Program-made: the position numbers and the translations under genes
Shown here: positions 6,894 to 10,792 of the stretch, piece after piece
Numbering within the stretch: position 1 is the stretch's first letter
Layout: each line of letters begins with the position of its first letter
The notes under the pieces: generated by a model
The model's database searches: none
Seen by the model: the letters and a program-made list of their open reading frames with translations, nothing else
Told to the model about the DNA's origin: nothing
Source of the DNA: Pinguiococcus pyrenoidosus
Taxonomy: Eukaryota > Sar > Pinguiophyceae > Pinguiochrysidales > Pinguiochrysidaceae
Length of the DNA stretch: 10,792 bases
Assembly (NCBI GenBank): GCA_019677205.1
Contig: JAAMXY010001293.1
Span: 3,151-13,942, forward strand
Direction: 5' to 3'

Positions 6894-7489
6894 CAGCCCT
6901 GGCAGTCTCCCCTTTTCGGAAGCGAGTTTTCGCAGCTGTTTGTACGATCGTGGCAGGCGTGCTGAAGCTACGCGCGCGTAGTCTTTGGAGTAGACGGGAC
7001 CAGTGTGCTTCGCGTCTTTGTGGAACAAATCCGAGTGTTGGATGTACAAGTCTTGCTTGTTGGGGTACGGTCTATCTGTAGCAGTAGCAGAGTAGTAGGT
7101 CGTGTGTCGAGTGATGATGAGGGTGGTGACGGAGTACGAGTCTCAGGAGTGCCACTGGGCAGTGGCAGACGTGTGTGCACATATTTCAGAATGATGAGGA
7201 AACGCTATACAGTCTGGGGGATCCCCGAGGGTGCCTCCGAAAGCAAGCAGGGGAGGCCAACGAAGGGCCGAGCAATGCGTGACGAGAACAACGTAGATTA
7301 TCGACGACAGGACGCGTCTTCCCGGAAAGCTCTTACGCGATCCAAGACCTGACCTACAAAACCGCGCTCGCAAGCTTGTATGAGCCCCTGTGCCACAACG
7401 CTTGGCACCCGTTCGTCTGGCATCCCTCGATGACTCTCTCACTCGGGGATCGCATTGCTGCACCATCCAACCGTCTCCTCGGGCTCTCC
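6894..7489. other. 596-nt tail-to-tail region with no supported gene
   Basis: This region lies between the end of the 151-aa ORF and the end of the GH81 gene. Short open frames on both strands have no recognisable motif. There is a mild TAG/GTG-rich stretch near 7075-7135. It is much longer than the two other tail-to-tail gaps (106 and 110 nt), so a further 3' exon of the upstream gene or a long 3' UTR is possible. I see nothing firm in it. Confidence 0.4.
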
Positions 7490-10306
7490 TTAATCCCACG
7501 TCCGCAGCGTGTTTGTGTCCTCCCGGGGCCGCGTGGCAATCCAATACAGCGAATTGGTCAGCGAGTGGCCATTCCCGCCGGCCGTCAAGTATGAGCTCTT
7601 GGGAATCTTCATGACGCCAGCCCAGGCCTGCTTCCAGTCGCCAACGATTGCGTCCCCCAGATAGCCTAAAATTTTCCAGCACTCTTCCGTGCAGGTCTGA
7701 CTGGCATTGCAGGACTTCTTGAAGTCGGGCAGGAGCTGGCGCACCCACTCGGGCTCCAGGAGGACCTCCATAATGGGCGTGGAGGGCACCATCTGGATGC
7801 CGTACGTCAAGAAGTCATCGCTGCCGAACCAGGTCTGGAACTGCGCCATGGTTGACCAGAGCATACCAATGGCATACGGCTTGTACACGTCTGGATAGAT
7901 CTGATCAAACGGGCCGGGATACCGGCCCTTGACGACGTGCCAGTACCGCTTGGCGGTGCGGACCTCCATGGCCAGCAGCACGCGGCCAAGGTCGCGGATT
8001 TGCTGGCTCACGGTGGCGTTTTTGGCGTCCGCCGTCGCGGGAAGTCCCCACGGCGCCCCGCCAAAGATGGAGGCCATGGCGGATCCGTACAGCGCCACCG
8101 CTTCGTACGCCGCCACCGCCTCCGAGCTGGATTCCTGATTCCTTCCGTTGGGATATGGCTTTCCCCCGATGTTGGCAATACCGGACGCCCAGCTGCTGCC
8201 GAGGAACCAGTCCTTGTGCCGCCAGGGGTGGAAGGACAGGTCCTTCTTCGAGGGATTCGCAATGTCCCGAATGAGCGTCAACACGTGCTGAAAGTACTTC
8301 TTCCCCCAGTCGGGATCAAACTTGGACGCCACCGCGGCCGCGTAGATGTGGTAGCCGTAGTGAAAGTGGTGGTCATTGTAGTAGCCGTGGCCAAAGTTCT
8401 GTCCGGGGTTGGTGAGCGCAGGGCATTCCGGGTACGAGTTCACGCACGTGCGCTTCTGCTCGTCGAAGGTGCATCCGCAGCTGACCATTCCACCCCACAT
8501 GTTGTCGTACAAAAGCGGCGACTCGGCAGAGCCGTTGAGCCAAATCTCGCAGCGCTGCGTCAGCCGATGGACAGCCTGCTTCACGCGGGTCTTGTCGAAG
8601 CCCACCTCATCCGCGATCACGATGATTCGCGCAAGCTTCGCGAGCTGCTTTCCGGAGAAGTAGGTGTCTCCCGCTCCTCGACGGAAGTTCTCCGCCACGT
8701 CGTAGTCGATGTCGACATGAAGCGCGCGCTCGATCGCATGCTTCATTTCGTGCCGGATGGCCCTCGGCGCGGAGAAGGAGATGCCGTGCAGCTGGATGGT
8801 CATGGTCCAGCGACCGCCCGAGACGGGGCAGCTGATTCCGTGCATGGTGCGCAGGCAGCCGAAGTCCGACACGAGATTCGTCGACCCGACTGACCACTGC
8901 ATGTCTTCCACGTGGTGCGGCAGCGCGTACATCAGAGGCTCGATGCATTCCCCCTGCGTGTTGAGGCGGTCCATCTCGGCCGCCGTCATCGTCTGCATCT
9001 GCAAGTTGGTGTTCGGGTCCATGTGCTTGACCCGCCAGTCGAAGCCAAGGGTCAGCTTCTCCTCTGCCGAGCCTTCAACGGGAAAGATGAACTGCACGTT
9101 GGAGGCGCCGGTGGGGTACACGCTCTTGTGCCGAAGGACAAGGTCGGTGAACATCGCTTGGTCCCGCCCCTTCCCGCGGGAGTCGTCGTCGCAGTGGTCC
9201 GCACTGGATCCAGTGGTGCAGTTGTTGACGAGCGCCACGCGCACCACGCCGCTTCGCATGATATCCGACGCCTCCAGGCGGAAAAAATCCTTCCCGATAC
9301 CAACCGGGGACTGGGAGCACTGCACGGGGGTCGGCTTCGAGAAGAAGACCAGCCACGTGAAATCCGACTCGCGGAAGTGCAGCTCGACGTGGGACTGGAC
9401 CGTCACGCTCTGCTCGTTCGGCGTCGCTCCGCTCAGCGACTCCTCCACGCACTCCATCTTGACCTTGCCATCCACAATCGGCCTGCCCGACAGCATCATC
9501 TGCGCGCTGATGAGCGGGGTGAGCATCTCGTACTCCATGGTCACGAGCGCCATCCCGCGCACGATCGGCGTCCGCATCACGGCTCCCGCCCGGAAGGACG
9601 ACGCCCACTCCAGGGTCAAGGCCAGCTCCGTGGTGGGCTGCGACGCAGCCACAATCTGCTGCTCCACCGCCTCGAGCGATCCGATCTGCAGCGCGGCGCG
9701 CTCGTCATACGCCAGCTGGACGATGCGCTCGGAGCCGATGAGGTGCGGGTGATGCACCCGCAGGCCATTGGGGATGGTCCCCGCTCCCGTCTGGCTGTCG
9801 TTCTTGTTGGCCGAGCCCACGTCCCGGACGGCCGTGTCCACCACATACGGGATGGTGTAGGCCTTGTTCTCGGCGGCGTTGTAGCGGCCGCCGTCGTCGT
9901 GCATGAGCATGTTCTGGTACCAGGTGTTGGTGGGCAGCGGATGGCCCGCCCGGGCCCCCAGCCGCAGGTCTCCAAAGATCTGGCCGGGCATGGTGAGGGC
10001 GGTTCGCTTGGCCTGCAAGAAGCCCAAGTCCATGGGGCTAACGGTGCTGAAGGGATCGGGCATGGCCGGCCACGCGGAGCCCTCGATGGGCGCGCTGGGC
10101 ACCACGCACCCTCCCACATTGCGCGCCGGGGGTCTGGCCAGCTGTATCAAGAAGAAAACGAAGGGGGCCGCCAGCAACACGACGCCTGCCGCCCAATACC
10201 ATCGGCGCCGAGGGCGCCCCGCGCGTCCGGACGCCCCCAGAGGCTGGCTCTCCACGGACCCATAGTTGTCTACGGCACTGCGAGGTCGCAGCACCTGTTC
10301 CTCCAT
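7490..10306 (-). CDS. GH81 endo-1,3-beta-glucanase with N-terminal signal anchor (938 aa, intronless)
   Basis: One uninterrupted frame runs from ATG 10306 to the stop at 7490-7492. The frame stays open a further 19 codons upstream but without another ATG. Residues 1-35 are cytosolic and Arg-rich before a single membrane helix (~36-57, starting WYWAAGVVLLAAPFVFFLI), giving a type II membrane topology. The luminal part is a full GH81 enzyme, which cleaves internal beta-1,3-glucan bonds (laminarin, chrysolaminarin, callose): LPTNTWYQNMLM (~124-135) near the beta-sandwich start, YNDHHFHYGYHIYAAA with the likely acid Asp645, KDWFLGSSWASGI, then GRNQESSSEAVAAYEAVALYG with Glu725 and Glu729, the pair expected at the active site, and NGHSLTNSLYWIATRP at the C-terminus. 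Five N-X-S/T sequons (Asn169, 362, 591, 763, 867) and several cysteines suit the secretory pathway. It has no introns, unlike its intron-rich neighbours. Whether it works in storage-glucan turnover, wall remodelling or feeding cannot be told from sequence. Confidence 0.97.
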   Translation of the reverse strand: MEEQVLRPRSAVDNYGSVESQPLGASGRAGRPRRRWYWAAGVVLLAAPFVFFLIQLARPPARNVGGCVVPSAPIEGSAWPAMPDPFSTVSPMDLGFLQAKRTALTMPGQIFGDLRLGARAGHPLPTNTWYQNMLMHDDGGRYNAAENKAYTIPYVVDTAVRDVGSANKNDSQTGAGTIPNGLRVHHPHLIGSERIVQLAYDERAALQIGSLEAVEQQIVAASQPTTELALTLEWASSFRAGAVMRTPIVRGMALVTMEYEMLTPLISAQMMLSGRPIVDGKVKMECVEESLSGATPNEQSVTVQSHVELHFRESDFTWLVFFSKPTPVQCSQSPVGIGKDFFRLEASDIMRSGVVRVALVNNCTTGSSADHCDDDSRGKGRDQAMFTDLVLRHKSVYPTGASNVQFIFPVEGSAEEKLTLGFDWRVKHMDPNTNLQMQTMTAAEMDRLNTQGECIEPLMYALPHHVEDMQWSVGSTNLVSDFGCLRTMHGISCPVSGGRWTMTIQLHGISFSAPRAIRHEMKHAIERALHVDIDYDVAENFRRGAGDTYFSGKQLAKLARIIVIADEVGFDKTRVKQAVHRLTQRCEIWLNGSAESPLLYDNMWGGMVSCGCTFDEQKRTCVNSYPECPALTNPGQNFGHGYYNDHHFHYGYHIYAAAVASKFDPDWGKKYFQHVLTLIRDIANPSKKDLSFHPWRHKDWFLGSSWASGIANIGGKPYPNGRNQESSSEAVAAYEAVALYGSAMASIFGGAPWGLPATADAKNATVSQQIRDLGRVLLAMEVRTAKRYWHVVKGRYPGPFDQIYPDVYKPYAIGMLWSTMAQFQTWFGSDDFLTYGIQMVPSTPIMEVLLEPEWVRQLLPDFKKSCNASQTCTEECWKILGYLGDAIVGDWKQAWAGVMKIPKSSYLTAGGNGHSLTNSLYWIATRPREDTNTLRTWD

Positions 10307-10635
10307 TTCACTGGGGCCCTGTGCGTCTGCAGCACCGCTGTGGCCGCGGAGACGTGGGTTCAAAGCGCGATCTCCAAATGGTACGTACTCCGCCGCCGCC
10401 GATCTACAGCTGCAGAACGGGCGCTTTGTGGCGTCACTCCGTTTCGGTAGCTTTGCGGTTTGCTTAGGATTACCATGGGCGAGCGAGGCGAGCGCAAATT
10501 CAGAGCGCCGATTGGCTCATACGGACAGTTGCGCCCGCAAAAGATTGGAGCAGCAACCAAAGCGTTTCGCCCATCTCGAAGCAGTCGAATGGCAACAGGC
10601 CAGGAGCCTAAAAATCAGCAGCGATAAGGCCAGTC
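10307..10635. promoter_or_regulatory. Upstream region of the GH81 gene
   Basis: About 330 nt separate the GH81 ATG from the edge repeat. On the minus strand (GH81 sense) there are two CCAAT boxes, 10515-10511 and 10548-10544, 33 nt apart and roughly 205 and 240 nt before the ATG. On the plus strand an ATG at 10475 opens a 50-codon frame ending at 10627, which I do not call a gene. No TATA box is evident. Confidence 0.4.
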
Positions 10636-10756
10636 GAAGCCGAAATCGAAGCCGAAACCGAAGCTGGGAGCCGAAGCAGAATCCGAAACTGGAACCGAAG
10701 CCGAAGCAGAATCCGAAACTGGAGCCGAAGCCGAAGCCGAAGCCGAAGCCGAAGCC
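10636..10756. repeat. GAAGCC hexanucleotide repeat with a 30-nt higher-order unit
   Basis: About 120 nt is built from GAAGCC and near variants (GAAATC, GAAACC, GAAGCA, GAATCC). Inside it a 30-nt unit occurs twice in tandem (10671-10700, 10701-10730) with one mismatch (10694 A versus 10724 G), followed by four pure hexamers. In plus-strand frames it reads as Glu-Ala, Lys-Pro or Ser-Arg dipeptides without stops, so it may be coding in a gene off the right edge; this cannot be decided here. Confidence 0.9.
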
Positions 10757-10792
10757 TTGGCGGTCGAGCGAGTCTCTTCCCGCCTTCCTCCG

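Noticed and set aside
7005-7352. A 115-codon plus-strand frame in the gap before GH81
   Set aside because: It has no motif, no good start context and irregular composition; probably non-coding 3' flank.
8912-10450. A 512-codon open frame on the plus strand, and another of 318 codons at 7937-8893
   Set aside because: Both lie antisense to the GH81 gene, whose motifs are unmistakable. Their translations are His/Arg/Gly/Val-rich without family features, as expected for a GC-rich antisense frame.
10475-10627. A 50-codon plus-strand frame starting MGERGERKF in a good ATG context
   Set aside because: It is short, has no family resemblance, and sits in the GH81 upstream region; chance is sufficient explanation.
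1-10792. Mobile elements, CRISPR arrays, tRNA or rRNA genes
   Set aside because: No terminal inverted repeats with a transposase, no regularly spaced repeats, no cloverleaf-like or rRNA core sequence was found on either strand by eye.

Overview
This window looks like compact nuclear DNA from a unicellular eukaryotic alga, probably one with a complex (secondary or tertiary) plastid. The grounds are: canonical GT-AG introns of about 59-128 nt, eukaryote-only families (CCDC25, CS domain), a DUF4336 protein of the cyanobacterial/plastid type, and two proteins whose N-termini read as a secretory signal peptide followed by a basic, Ser/Arg-rich stretch, as in bipartite plastid presequences. A beta-1,3-glucanase of family GH81 fits an organism that stores or builds beta-1,3-glucan. 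The sequence does not fix the lineage (haptophyte, stramenopile, chlorarachniophyte and others remain possible). The DNA is GC-rich by eye. I see no prokaryotic operon, tRNA, rRNA, CRISPR array or transposon.

Layout, left to right, with strands strictly alternating: (1) the 3' end of a plus-strand gene of unknown function with a charged coiled coil, to 523; (2) a minus-strand 12-exon gene, 2959-634, for a 472-aa DUF4336 protein; (3) a 528-nt divergent promoter region; (4) plus-strand CCDC25 homologue, 3488-4260, two exons, 214 aa; (5) a minus-strand six-exon gene, 6063-4367, which I reconstruct as a 430-aa protein joining an FKBP-type domain, an acidic linker and a C-terminal CS/p23-like domain; (6) a 374-nt divergent promoter region with paired CCAAT boxes; (7) a plus-strand 151-aa open frame, 6438-6893, beginning with a likely N-myristoylation signal; (8) a 596-nt tail-to-tail gap; (9) an intronless minus-strand GH81 endo-beta-1,3-glucanase, 10306-7490, 938 aa, with an N-terminal signal anchor; (10) its upstream region and a GAAGCC-type tandem repeat at the right edge.

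Exon joins for the two multi-exon genes were worked out by hand: every intron is GT-AG, every junction keeps frame, and the joined proteins follow the expected family motif order. The genes do not form one obvious pathway. Two (DUF4336, FKBP-CS) are plausibly plastid- or secretory-directed, GH81 acts on beta-1,3-glucan, and CCDC25 is a conserved NFACT-R protein. The most novel item is the FKBP-CS fusion, which would combine two domain types separately linked to Hsp90 co-chaperones. Smaller points are matching E2F-like motifs in the two divergent promoters, a helical-turn-spaced CCAATCA pair, a start-stop uORF, a shared 14-nt intron motif, and the contrast between intron-rich neighbours and the intronless GH81 gene.
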